This document shows positions 1 to 56,100 of a DNA stretch of 64,000 nucleotides, in pieces. The position numbers were made by a program, and so were the translations under genes. Source of the DNA: Camarhynchus parvulus. Lineage: Eukaryota; Chordata; Aves; Passeriformes; Thraupidae. Every line of letters begins with the position of its first letter. The stretch's first letter is position 1. The stretch lies in NCBI RefSeq assembly GCF_901933205.1, contig NC_044584.1, positions 12,441,001 through 12,505,000 of the forward strand. The letters run 5' to 3'. Below the pieces are notes generated by a model. The model was not told where the DNA came from. It saw only the letters and a program-made list of their open reading frames with translations, and did not search any database.

Positions 1-758
1 TTCTTGGGAGTTGGAGATCTAAAACAGAAGTGACACAACCTTGGACTGCATCATCAACTTGCAGATTACTGTAGCTGTGCTTTGCTAAAGCTTTGCCAGG
101 GATTTATTTCCCCTGGTGCAAGCAATATTAATTTGACTTGAGAAACTTGGATATCATATGGGATATAAAAATCTGTAGCTACTTGCAGCATCCTTGTCAC
201 TGATTTCATTCTTTAGGAAGAATTTGAAATGAAACTCCACAGCAAAGTAGTTGAACATCTCACAAGTTTGGTATTTTGTATGCAACATCAGTTATCCTAC
301 AGTTGCTTCCTCTATCAGTTGTGCCATATATAGCATTGTTCTGAAAAGTTGTCAAAATAGGAGAATTTGGTGATTTTTGAGTGGAGTTTGTCACGGGGGG
401 GAAAGTGTACAACACATTCTTCTAAAGTTATAGCCCATTAAAATTGCTGGTTTACACCATACTGGATTAAATACAGCCCCTTTTCATTCACCTGTATGAC
501 AGGGGTGGTTTTTGTTGACTCTACTGCTGATCTCTTCTGGTCCCTGGACAGCCACTAAATAGATTTCTTTTGTTTTTAGGCATGCGTGTAGAGTGATCCA
601 TGCAACAGTGAGGAACCTGCCATGGTGCAGTCCATGGTTGACACCTGTGCAGCTGCTCTGGCCTCCCTCAGCAGGATGCTGCTGGTTCCCCTCACCATCC
701 ACTTCCACTCAATGGAAACACTGAAAAGACAAGCAGGCTGGGAAGCCCAGGGCTCTCT
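1..758 (-). other. BMERB1: BMERB1 3' UTR (likely) and window edge
   Basis: This DNA follows the BMERB1 stop codon in the direction of transcription, and I see no other gene in it. The only AATAAA on the minus strand is at 108-103, about 650 nt after the stop, so the 3' UTR may end just left of there or run off the window. Confidence 0.6.
103..108 (-). promoter_or_regulatory. BMERB1: Candidate BMERB1 polyadenylation signal (AATAAA)
   Basis: The plus strand reads tttatt, so the minus strand reads AATAAA. No strong GU-rich downstream element follows, so use of this site is uncertain. Confidence 0.3.
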
Positions 759-43555
<42,797 letters not shown>

Positions 43556-46500
43556 TCAGGCTCCTGTGCACGCAGCCTTTGGCTTTCCTAAAAGTCCTGC
43601 GCTGACTGGAATGACCCTCATTTCAGCATCACGTTGCCAGAAGCCAGAGAACAGCACTCAAACAAGTGATGCAATTTTGTGTCTCTCATTTTTCATCAGC
43701 ATGCAGCTTTGCTGTTTATGCAGCCTGCTGGGAATAAAGGAAATTACTTTGCAGGAAGCACAAGTGTGGTGATTATTACTGTTATTACTAAGTTTTTTCT
43801 TTTGTTGTAGGGGAGGTTATATGGATGAAATCCCTGAACAGCATTTTACAGTTGGAGCCTACCTTTCCTAGTGAGATCACATTGCACTTCACTGTGAGTG
43901 GTATAACTTCTCACATAAAGACAATGAAGCAGGAGTTAGGCAGGCTGTCCCACTGCAAATCAGGGGTTTAACACTTTTTGCCTTGCTTATAAAGAATCAT
44001 GGGGTACTCTGGGTGAATACTGGGAAAGCTCACTTGTTTGTCACCTACTTTTGCCTGCAAACTCTTGTCCTTAATCATCAATACTTCAGAAATACCTCTG
44101 GATTCAGTGGTACACTTACTAATTGGACTGGCACACACTGATGCTATTGTGTGAGCAATTTTGTTTGAGGAGCGCTTCACATGCCAGAGGCAAGAACAAC
44201 TCCACATTGCTTTTAAAATTGTAGCTGAAAATTTCTCTACTTGTCTTCCTGAGAATTGGAATTAGCCAACAAGATGAGCTAGACAGTTTTAGGACATCTT
44301 CAGGGCACTCTGATTTCTCTCTGTCAGCTGTGCTCCCCAGAGATGTGCCATGAATTGAGCACCAGACGTGCTGGAGCAGCTCTTGTTGGCTGTGCAGTGC
44401 CTCATCCTCACTGGTTTGGCCTTTAGAGACAGAGCCCAAACAGAGCTGTGAGTCAAGCAGAAAAGCTGGTGGCAGGACTCTGCACAGCTGATTTTGGGTG
44501 ACAGTGCAGCTGCCTGCTGGGGTGGGCTGGACTGACTCACTGGTAGAAGTGAGGAATACAAGCGTGGGAGGAATAAGAGTCCATCTGGGATCTGGATGAG
44601 AGTGGGATTAAGGGAAACAGGCTGATCAAGGAGAAAGGCCAATTTTTGGACTATTTAATTTCAAACTATCCTTTCAAGTTTTTTAGGTAATTACAACCCA
44701 ACTGCATTGTTTAGGAGATGGGGGAGTTATCCTAGAAATAGTTGAATATTTAAAGCTCTGCTTTTGTTAGTATGGCTGAAAAACACCCACTAGGCAGAAA
44801 CTTGTATGCAAAGAATTTACTTACATAAAGCAAAGAATATATAAGGTGATTTATTGTAATTAGGAAGTTTTCACCTGCCCATTTTGAGAAGTTCCAAAAT
44901 GCAGTAACAGTCCAGTTCTAGAGAGGTTCTGCACAAAGATTTTTGCAAGAGCAAAAATCCCAAGTATGTATCAATTATTGGCTAATGTAATATCAGTATT
45001 TTTGTTAGTGTGACCCTGGAGCATTGCTGGAGTCATGGCTGCATTTGCCAAAGGAATTAAATTTCTCTCCTAAGATGATGTTTTTCAGTGGACCTAGCAA
45101 TATAAATTATAAATGCATTTCTTTACTCATGAAGACTGGTTTTCTTCTGCTGAAAGCACTGTTAATGCGGAAAATACAAACATTTGGGTATTTTCTCACT
45201 GCTTTTAACAAATACCTGGTAGAGAAACAGAGGTGCACTTTGCTCTTGCAGTAATTTCCCTGGAAGCTCCAGTTCCCATTTCTCACTAAATCCTGCCACC
45301 AGGAGCTAGAGCTGGGCAGGAACAGTTGGCAAATCCACTCTCCTATCTCTTGCTCTCTGGCCTCTCTCAGACATCACAGATTTCCCCATGGCAGACATGA
45401 CTTACTTAGGTTTATCTCAGCTAATTTTTTTTATAGAAGGTCAGAATACACAGCACAAATTTGGGAGATGCAGCAGCAAAGAGTCAGGGCATAAATGTCT
45501 GGTAGAAAGAATGGAAACAATCTGTGGACTTCAAAAGCTGCAGTTCTGACCAAAACAGAGATTTCAGAAACATATTTCCTTCACACTTTTCTTTCCCATT
45601 TTACTTTTGTCTTAGTGAATTCTTTCTACGCTCACTGTCTTTTTAAGGTACAAATTTCACAGAAAAAGCTGCTAGAGCATTTGTCAGATACATTACTAAT
45701 ACCATGGGTAGTGAAGCTGCCTATGTAAGAGTCTTATTTTTGGCATTTGGAGCCAAGTCCAGTGGTATGACTGAAGTGACTGCTGTGCAGGTGAGTCACT
45801 GTGCAGGTGGCTTTTGCATCAGTGATGGGTGTCCATAGCTACAAAGAAAAAACAGATGTTTGAGTTCAGTAAATATAGATGTTGACATAAATTGGTCTGG
45901 GCTATTTTAGACTTGCAAACACAGCAGGCAACAAGTAATATTTCAGCCTGTATGTGGGCATGTCCATTTTGAAGTAATAAACATCCTGTGTAAATTTTGC
46001 AAACACAGCAGCACAGCAGCTCCAGGCACAGCTCTCTCAGGGCCTGAGCCTTTTCTCATTTCACATGGTCCAAAATGTAAAGGTGACTTTCTGTAAGCTC
46101 CCATTTTACCTACACAAGTTGGTATTTTACAGAGAGAACTCAAAACTGCCTGCAAGCTGTGAGGCACCAAAGAGACTGTGCCACTGTCTTGCTGATTCAT
46201 GTCCCCGTGCAGTGTCCATGCTCCATGACCCCTAACAGGCAAGTTCACTTCTGTGGGCCATTTCACTACTCCCCTCACTGGAACTGGAAGCTATTAAGTC
46301 ATTGCCCTGACTTCTAAAGGGTTTCTTTACAATTTGAATTTCTCTCTATAATTGTATCTGTGTTCCATTGGATTTTTTTGCCAATTTCTGTCCCTAAACA
46401 GTAAGCAAAACTCTGTATGGGTAACTGCCATGATGTATCAGGTGTAGTTATGAACACATAATAATTCATTACATTCATGGTATGATGACCATTATGAACT

Positions 46501-47718
46501 AGATACAGAGCTAATACAAAATCCTTCCGTGTCATTGGCATGTCATGGCTAATCAGCTGCAGTTAACAGTCTTGGTACATTTTGGATGTAAAAGTATGTG
46601 ATGCATGAAACTGAAGCAGCTGGACACCCTTAGTAGATGAATAAAGGTGGGTTTTAACTCCCAGAGAGGTGTAAGCAATGGCAAAAGAAGAATACCACAG
46701 GACACCAGTCTCCCAGAGGTAGATTTCTCCAGGCCATCATAGAACAGGAAAAAAAACAAACATCTAGAAGTGGAAAAAGGAATAATCAAAATTCATATTT
46801 TCTTTCCCAAATATTTCAGCAATGAGAGGAAAGCTGTTATCCTGGCAAATAAAAAAAAGAATAATGAGAGTTTATTCTTATGTATGCACACACTAAGGGC
46901 ATGTTAGCTACAGTAAGATACTAATTCCAGGGAAGAGTTGTAACTTAAATTTCTCTGCCACCAAGTTACACCCTGTAAAAGGACATACAATTCAGAATGA
47001 AGCTGACACTTCCTCCACAGCTAAAGGATCTCATGTGCTGGAGAACTTTGTGTGCATGGTTTGAGCCCATATGGGCCAAACCCTGTATTTATCACAGCCA
47101 TCTGGGTGCTTGTGCATTTGGGTTCTGTTGTAACTGGATAAAGCACAGTGACAGAAATGGGGAACAGTTCTCATTCCCAGCCAGTTCCCATTGTCCCAGT
47201 GTCTCTGGTGACTGAACTACCTGCCAGGGTACATATCCATGCTCCCTCTTGGTCTCTCTGATTCTGCCAGTCTTGAGGGTGTAAAATGGAAAGGGAATTA
47301 TCAATATCCCATTTTAAGGTTTTCTGGCAGAGGGGAACATTAGCATAGGTGTCCCTGTTCCATCTCTTACACAACCCACAAGTGTGTGCACACTCACCTG
47401 CTGTCATTTTTCCCTGCTGTTTTACAGCCCCACTTCATGACTGGTTTTCCCTGAACACAGCAAACAAAGCCACCCATTCTTCAGTTCTTGAAGCTCTCTC
47501 ACCTACCTGCTGCTACAGCACAGCTGTCCTTGAAAATGTCTTTCCTGACCCTACTTCACACCTCATTAGACTTTTCCAGGCCCAAGATTTCTTTCAGCAC
47601 TAAAAGGTGTAATTGCTACTGCTGTTGCATAGCAGGGAATGATACATTCTGCTCTATTCTTTGCACTAAACTGTTCTTCTACCTGGATACAAGGTGCAAG
47701 ATTTTTAGGCACGACCAC

Positions 47719-47753
47719 AATAAATTAATAAACTGCAAAAAAAAAAAAAAAAA
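47719..47753 (+). mobile_element. Poly(A) signals plus 17-nt A tract: possible retrocopy 3' end
   Basis: Overlapping-style AATAAA signals at 47719-47724 and 47727-47732 are followed at 47737-47753 by an uninterrupted run of 17 A. The spacing of signal to tail fits a reverse-transcribed, polyadenylated transcript on the plus strand. The parent gene and the 5' limit are not recognised, and no target-site duplication was found by eye. A chance A-rich tract is the alternative. Confidence 0.4.
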
Positions 47754-49894
47754 GGGCAGTGTTTATTAGAGTAGATGATGTTGATAAGTTTATGCAACAC
47801 ATACAGACATATAATCTGCATTCTTTGCTCTTGTTTAACATGGATTACAGTAACTTCAGACATGGTGGGCTTAGCAAGTGCATGTGAGTTCTTAGTGCAA
47901 TTTAGACATTAAGAGAGGACAGACAGTCCTTGGCTTGTTTAGAACAGGAATATTAGGCAGAGATAGAAAAAATATTATCTGAGGCACATGTGAAAGTCAC
48001 TGGGATTAATACAGCATTACTGTCTACATTTCAAATTAGAGGTTGCACAGCAAAAAAGGGTTTGCAAATGAGATTCAAGAATGATATAGCAAAGGGCTAA
48101 CAGAGCTAAAGCTATCCCAGTTTATCCAAGGAGTAAACAAAAACTCTGCTTACCACTACATGCACACAGAAGGCTTTTCCTGCTGTAGCTAGTCTTTAAA
48201 TCTTGTCAGAAAGGAAGTAACATTTTATTAGAATGTTAAGGCTAGACTGATGTGGGTAGGTAATAAAATTTCATAAGAACACATAAATAATTTCTTTGAG
48301 ACACAGAGTCCTCTGTCACTTGAAGCGTTTGGATTAGTTCCTAGAAGATGGCATTGGAGTCAACATCACTGGTTTGATTCAGGAAGAACTCTTTGCTTTG
48401 CACTACCCAAGGATTCAGACTGAGTGATGTTTCTTCTCCCTGTTGGCCTTGAAGTCTATGAAACAGAATTTTTCAACTTGAACTCTTTCCATAAAGCTTC
48501 CTCCTCATTCTAAATATACAAGAAGTTACAGCAGGGAGTGGAGGTGGTGTCTCTCTTCCAGTTGTGGAATATATTACTGCCTTCAGCCTCAAATCTTCTG
48601 AACCATTTCCTTCCCAAGAGTATCCCCCACAAACCTGACTAAGTCCTTCAGTAAGGACCCCATTTCTAACTCTGTTCTCTAGAAAAGTTGTTTATATCTA
48701 ATTCCAACCTGAAATCCTCCATTCCTCCTGCAAATATATTAATTATCTAAAGAAATACTTATATCAAAATTTTGAATCTTTTTAATAAAAGTCCACTGGC
48801 TTCAGCATAAGACTATGAAGATGGAAGTTCTGTTCTGAATTTATTCAGAAATGGCAGATGATTTAATGTACGTAACTAAACTCTAAAGGCAGTGAATAAT
48901 CCCTCCTTAGTTTTTACTCTGCTGCTGTGTTAAGGTCTGTGACATCAAATTGAGATTTTTGCTGCATGTGCTCCATGAAGATCCCATAAGAACTTTACAA
49001 ATTATCTGGCTTTGTTTATACACATGTGAGTTAAAGATAGACAGAGCCAAAGAACAGCATTTAATGTTTATTAAGCCTTTGCAAAAACATAGACAATTTC
49101 AGTCCACTCAAAATTCATTATTTTAGTAAAATTCAAGTATTTCTTGGACACCTCACTGGATTGGCACTAGCAGTAGTGGCAGCAGCACAAGCAGGAAGCA
49201 CTGGCACTTACAGCAGAGAATTGGAAGGCTGAAGCTGCATAGATTTCAAGGGTTGTTCTATAAAGAGAACTCAACACATCAGATGTGCTAACAGACTAGA
49301 GGCAGTTTCACCTTTGCTGCAGCAGGAACTGGTTATTTTATGCTGTGTTACTTGGTGGGTGCTTCTGGTGTGAAAAAGACAGAGGCCTTCTGCTGAATTT
49401 TCCAAGAAGGATGTATTTAGCATACTAGTAAGCACAGAAGGTTCATTTACATAAAAGATTTGCAGTAGAAAAATAAATTTTGAAATTCTCATTTTATCAA
49501 ATTCAAATCTCCACAGCCATTCAGAATAACATGGAGCTGGAACTGATAAAAATGTCTGCTCATCCCATTTGCTCTTAGAGAGGATCCATGATATAAAAAT
49601 ATCACCTGACTGCAGCCCTAATAGCTACTGGCAGTGTGTTGCTCCTTCCTGAGCACCTCTGTGATGTAAAATTCTGTTCATCCTGCTGGTTGTGGAAATC
49701 TGCATGTTCAGCTGGCAGTAAGATCAGTGCAATTCCTGGAAATAGTCATAAAGCCCTCATGAGTGTTTTTGAAAGGATAGCAGAGAGACATTAGGATAAA
49801 TCTTGCCCATCATTTTCTTATTTCTTTTTTTATTCCCGCAGGAAATTACTGAGTTGTTAGAAGAAGCAAACAAAAGTTTACATATGTGTCAAAT

Positions 49895-49968
49895 AGGGTT
49901 GGACTAGATGACCTGGGATGGACATACAGATGTCCTTTCCAACCTCAGCCACTCTGTTATCCTGTGAA
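49895..49968 (+). mobile_element. CR1 LINE 3' terminal fragment
   Basis: GGGTTGGACTAGATGACCTG, then GTCCTTTCCAACCTCAGCC and ACTCTGTTATCCTGTGA, is the characteristic 3' end of avian CR1 in plus orientation. It is severely 5'-truncated, at about 74 bp. Confidence 0.85.
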
Positions 49969-52076
49969 ATTAATCTTCTAAGCCAAAAAGGTATCAAGGA
50001 ATAATGAAGGCTTTAACAACTAAAGGAATAAGTCCTCAGACTAAACTGTCAGAGGAAGAAAATCTTTAGAAGGTCCATTAATTTATGCACACTGAGAAAT
50101 TGTCTTCATTATTTTGCATTTTGTGGGTCTGAAATATTTGTCAGACCAATCAGTGCTCACAATTAAAAGGGAAAAAACACAAAACCACAATTTTTTTTAA
50201 TGTGAAAAGGGATTTGTGTTACTTAGCTGTCAAATGCCTAAAGAGAAATGGAGGAAGTGAAAGGATTATGCAGGATCTAAAGTCTACTGAAATATAAGAG
50301 CCACAGGCTTCCATTACATGAAAGAACTGTACTTCAAGTAATAAAAGATGGAGAGAAATCATGAACTCCCCAGCCAGAGAAACTTGAAGACAAAACAGGA
50401 CTTAGCTCAAATTCCTAAGCAAAAATCTGGTAGCACAGAAGCAAGAGCAATAAAGCACAGCTTGTATAAGCTTCTAAGCCATTTAAAATAAAAGATGGAT
50501 CTTTCATTTATTAGTTAGTCCTGATGAAAAAAGGCATCAGCATTATACAGATTATGAGCTATAAATTCTTGATTCATCTGGAAATGCAGTTTCACCTACC
50601 ATACCCACGAAGAAAGATATTTTGCTCTGAGTTACAGCAAAATATCACATTCAGCTTACAGCAAACCAACAGCATTTCACGCCTTGTAATGACATTATTT
50701 TCCAGTTCCCTTCTCCAAGTGAATGCTATTAATCATTAAACACTTAAGGCACAGGCAGAAATAAAAATAAATAGCATCTGTAAAAAAAAATTAAATACTT
50801 AATTAGCACACCTTACCTGAAACTTTTAGCTCTTACTAAATAGAACAAACTTTAGAATACCAGTCTGATCCCAAAAATATCAACAGAAAAAAAACCCATT
50901 ACTGAAATTGCTTCTTTATCCTGAGGACTTTATACACACAAAAACAGTTGAACAGCTATAGCTGTCTGAAGCATCTGTTCACTCATTTTTTAAATAGACA
51001 AAATTCAGTTTGCTCCTCTGTGCATTCCTACTCCTCCTGGGATGTCCAGCATCAGGACTGCTCAATTCACTCTTGGTGATTCATGCAGCAGGGGAATACA
51101 GCTCACCAAATATCTACCAGGAAGCTATTGACACATCAGCCACCCCTCTGAGCCTCCATGTCCCAGAGGGACAGAAATGGGCTTTCAGTGCACATTTCAA
51201 CATCCACAGTTAAACCAACCAGCCAAGCTGGAGATGTCCGAGCCAAAGGTGTCAAAAGTCAATTAAAATTAATTCCACCTTGAGGCTGTAGGCAGGTGTG
51301 CTCTTCCACGTCTGCCTGTGCAGCTGCAGATGGAATTGCAGTGACTTGTCCATGCTGAGAGGGAAGGCACCTCCTCCCCCTGCCTGCCAGCAGAGCAGGC
51401 TGTGGAAGCAGCCCCCTGCCTTCTACCCTCTCTCACTGCTGCAGTCCTCTGCCCAAAGCCATGTGGGCACTTTGCATCACTCTTGAGCACTGGGTTATGC
51501 TAAACAGGTTGATTTTACCTGAAATAGATTGGGCACTGCTTGCATGGTCTCTTTTCCTTTCTCAGCTAAGCAGCACTGGGCTCCTACAGTGACAAATAAT
51601 TGTTAGCAATATATTAAGTAGTACAGCTGCTGGCCAAAAGAATGGATATTTACAGCCTAAGCAGGCTTGGAACACTATTTAGACAAGGCTGAGGAATTCA
51701 GACATTCCTCTAAGGGGTTTATTATTATTGTAACAGAGGGATGAGTCCTCTTTTTAGAATCAGACCCATTAAATCAGATACTCTTTCAAGCTTACAATTT
51801 AGTAACTTCAAGGCATAAAATCCCATTCTAATATAGCAAGGGCTCCTTTACTGGTCTGATTTCAACTCACTGCAACCACAGAAATTTGCACAGTGCCTAT
51901 TTTGAGATACAAATGCACATTTAAAAAATACCCGTATCCAGACCTGATCCTCAAGCTGACAAAGTAAATCCATAATTAATTTTTCACCTTCTCCTAGTCT
52001 CCTATGTATAACTACCCAGTGTCTTCTATGAATAGGAATGCTTGAAAGGCATTTGAGGAAAAAACGGAAGTTCCTG

Positions 52077-52101
52077 ATATATATATATATATATATATAT
52101 A
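52077..52101. repeat. (AT)n microsatellite, about 12 units
   Basis: Uninterrupted alternating AT from 52077 to 52101. The Tyr-Ile repeats in overlapping open frames are artefacts of this tract. Confidence 0.95.
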
Positions 52102-52980
52102 GGTGGATTCTGCCATTCATGCTACCTTCCTTCCCATGTTTTTTTCATCAAAATTTTAATTATATCTTCAGCATGATGAAACAGCTGAAAGGAGTAAGGA
52201 GTCAAGACTCCCATGGCCCTTGAGGAGCAGAGGAAGCAGTGGCTGCACACAGAACCAAAGCTCCCTGCAGGGCTTGGGGGGATCCACCATGCAGGAGCTG
52301 CTTGACTGACCCCAAGGGTCAATGGGCAGCACCCACTCCAAAGGGCTCTGACCAAAGTAATCTTTTTTCTCCCAGCTGAGATAAAACATGTACAAATAGA
52401 GCCCAGGTTTGTATATTCTATGAAATAATTAATTTCCTATATAAATTTTCACGTAGAATAAAACAAGTTGGCCCCATAGAAATGTGGGCTTTACAAACAC
52501 AGCACTTTTGTTTCCTCTCAATGAAACAAATTCAATGCCACTTTTCAGATATGGAATCCATTAAATTTTGTTCTGCAAAGCAATCTTGCATTGATAACAA
52601 TTGTCAAATCCGACAACTGATGATTTAATGTTCTACTCTCCTTTTTCTAGCAATTACAATTTGTTTGAAAATTAAATTACAGTTAATATTTCTCCCCAGT
52701 GAGGCAGTCTGACAGGATGTACAAATGCTTACATTGCCCTGTAAGTCAGTTGTTTCCAGATGAGATGTGCTGACAGCATGAAAATAATTAAATGTCAATA
52801 TACAACTGGCCTCTTTTATGAAAAATAAACAGGCACAAAGACAAACTGTTCCACTGCTTATACTAACCACCAAATGTTGAAATAACTGCTTATTTTAAAC
52901 ACAACATGAGGCTGCAGTGTAATTTACTGACTTTCACAAACCCAGTTTAGCAATTTAGAATGTGTTCAGAACTAAAGTTC

Positions 52981-53160
52981 TTATTTGTCTGATGATTCTT
53001 CATCTGCATTGACCTTCTCTCCTTGGAGCCACATGAACGCTGACTTTGCTGTGCCATCTCCACTCTGTTGGGAAAAGCAAATGAAGGAAGCCCAGACAAA
53101 GCCACAGAGGCCAGTGTAAGCTGTTCTCAGGTGAACTGGGATCAGAATGAAGTTTGACAG
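52981..53160 (-). CDS. MPV17L: MPV17L coding exon 4 (residues 135-193 and stop)
   Basis: Acceptor CTTCCCATACAG|CTGTCAAAC. It encodes LSNFILIPVHLRTAYTGLCG then FVWASFICFSQQSGDGTAKS and an acidic tail ending DEESSDK, with TAA at 52983-52981. Confidence 0.95.
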   Translation of the reverse strand: MSNFILIPVHLRTAYTGLCGFVWASFICFSQQSGDGTAKSAFMWLQGEKVNADEESSDK

Positions 53161-56100
53161 CTGTATGGGAAGGAGAGAGAGCTCAGTTAGTGCTCCAGGC
53201 ACTGTTAGCCACCCAACAACTGCACTGCTCCTCCTGGGGCCAGACACAGTGGGGATAGGATAGGATAGGATAGGATAGGATAGGATAGGATAGGATAGGA
53301 TAGGATAGGATAGGATAGGATAGGATAGGATCTCCAGGCACTGTTACCCACCCAACAACCCCACTGCTCCTCCTGGGGTCAGACACAGTGGGGATGGGAG
53401 AGGATCCTGGGTTCTAGGGCAGGGAAAGGCTCACAGAGCCACCCTGAGAACTCACCTGCACAAAAGGCCAGTACATCAGTCCTGTCTGAAAGGAAAACAA
53501 ATAATTTGTTATTCTTATGGATCTCAACCACCAAGAGTCATTTTTTCCACATTCAGTGATGACTGAAATGTATTTCAGTAAAGTTAATAAAAGCTGTTCA
53601 ATTATAAATGGAGTTGCTTAACCTAGGGTTTGCCATATCAAACTTCTCATCATCTCTATAAGCCTCTATGCTCTGAGTTTTTCAAACACATCATTTTAAC
53701 TCGTTTTAAATACAAAACCCTAAGCACAGTTAATTCTTCACAGGCATCTGACACCAGACACAATAAATGCATTTCCAGATGGGTGAACAAATGTTTAAAC
53801 ATGTGAACATTTGTTTCAGCCATTAATGAAAAATACCACTGAACACTATTTATTTCACACTTGCAATGCTCCTTCTACTTACTCATACACGTAAGGCATA
53901 TTTAGAAAAATCAATGGATAATTTACTCATAGAACATAAGGCTGATAGAAACCTTATGTTTTGATAGGCTAGAGTGGGCACTGCTTTTAGAATCATCTTC
54001 CATAGGAATAAAAATAATCCTTTTCCATCCTACCTATATAGTTCTACAATATGAAGAGAAATTCACATTGCAATCACATCTTCTCCTGTTACTTTTTTTC
54101 TCCCTGCTAATCCATCCATCATTCTTCTTGCATCTGAGAAGCCTTTAACATTCTCAGCTTGCTCAGCTCTGAGGTAGCATAGATAATTTTGTCTTGTGTA
54201 TGCAGAAATGCAAACCAAAGCCAGCTGTTTACAGCAAAGCCTTCTTAAAACAAGGGGGCTTGTTTCTGAAAGTGAGAAGATTGTCACTGAAAAGTACAGC
54301 CTAAAAATGATTCTCAAAGAAAGTGTCTCTGTAATTAATTATTTTAATAGGTGTACAAGTGTTGTCAATAGTATCACTAACTAAACACTGGTGTGTGGGT
54401 AGTTCTTAAGACAAAAGATAAAAAACCCCGAATCAATGTTCTATTTTAGGGCTGTCATTCAAACAGAGCTGGGTGCAAGTGTTATGTATATAAACACTGT
54501 ACATTTCATTTTTTTAAATAGCATAATTTCACCCATCTGGCAGCACTACCTAACCCAAATTGCCTTCACTTCACGTGACTGCTGGTACTTAAAGCTTCCT
54601 ACACATAATCGAATAATGGAGTGAAAGAAAGAAAGAGTAAAAAAAGAGTCCTTTTTTTGTTGTTGTTTAGCTGTGAGATAAGCAAATTGCTTGCCTCACC
54701 TTATATGTATTCCAAAATTTCTTTTTACAGTCTGAAAAGATGTCCTCTTTCCTCTGAAGGATGCTCATTCCTAGTGGTAAAATATTTACAACAATTAGAA
54801 AAAATGCAAAAATTGAAATGTTCACATTTCCCAGTGACATCCCAGACCCTTCTCAAAATACATTATAATATCTTTGAGAGAAAAGCTGGTGCTGTTACAC
54901 AAATACCATTCTGACTACCTAATAGCACCAAATCTCCTCATCTATTGACCTGACTCCCAGCACTGACACCTGGGATCAGCTGGGATTTACTGGGTGTACA
55001 GGGGTTGTGGCATCTGTTTCTCTGCCACACCTCTGGTGGTGTGGTGGAACAGAGAGGATAAAAGCACCTTCTGCACCCACCAGAGAGAGAATAAGGCATT
55101 TAGCACATAAGCAGAGGCTCCTCAGCCCAACTCTGGGAACTTTCCAGGTATTCCCGTGTCTTGGGGTCATCAGTATCTCTCAATGGATATATTGTTTTAC
55201 TGCTACCCAATTCAGGGACTTCTACTGGCCCTTTTCTGGTCCTTCAGATCTTTCTGGTCCTTGGGCAATTCTCAGCCTCAGTTGTGACATAGTTAAGATC
55301 TTGAGCAGAAGTATCTGGTGTTTGACTTCTTTATTTACCTCATTTCTCTTCAATCACAAATTGAGTATTTTCCCTGTTGGAGCAATAGAATGCAGGTCTC
55401 CCAATCCCAGACAAAAACAGGACCTGTCTTACTCTTTTGCCACATTAAGTTAAATGAGAGCATTTAATTACATTAGTCTCACCTATTTTCTTATTCCCTC
55501 ATGTTTATTTCTGAAATAGATACTAGACTTCTTTAAAGTATCTTGTTACTTGTTAGCTTTTGAGATCAGCCATTAGTAGCACGCTTTATTTGCATAGACA
55601 CTCACAGCAGAAGCTGGTTCGCTGAACGATGGCATTTCCTGACATTTACACCCGTGTTTTGGAAAACGAGACGGCTGCTGCTGAGAACTGAGCACAGCAA
55701 CTCGAACAGACATGGATGCTGCAATCCGCGGGAGGTGCTCTGCATTCTTTGCTGCTAATTGAAATCTACGCGCCTGACCGAGCTCAGGGCAGGCCTCCTT
55801 TGGTCCAGCACCGCTCCTGGAAAGCTCTGCAGCGCCACAGGCGGTTCAGCGCCCTCGGGCATCCTCGGGAGGAGCTGCCGGGCTCTGCAGAGCCCCCCGG
55901 CCGCGGCCCCGCTCCCCGAGCGGCGCTTTGGGGCGCGGGAGCGGCGCGGGGCGGGCAGGGGGTCCCCACCTCCCCCGGTCCCCTGGGGCGATGCCGGTCC
56001 CGCTGTGCGCGGGTCGCGGTGCGGGGCCGCTGCCGGGGGATGCGGGGCCGGCGGACGCGCGGGGCTCTGCGGGGCAGCCCCCGGCACTCACCCGTGTAGA

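Noticed and set aside
53183..53386. Minus-strand open frame with repeated Ile-Leu-Ser-Tyr-Pro, resembling a repeat protein.
   Set aside because: It is simply the pentanucleotide array read through (5 nt times 3 frames) inside MPV17L intron 3.
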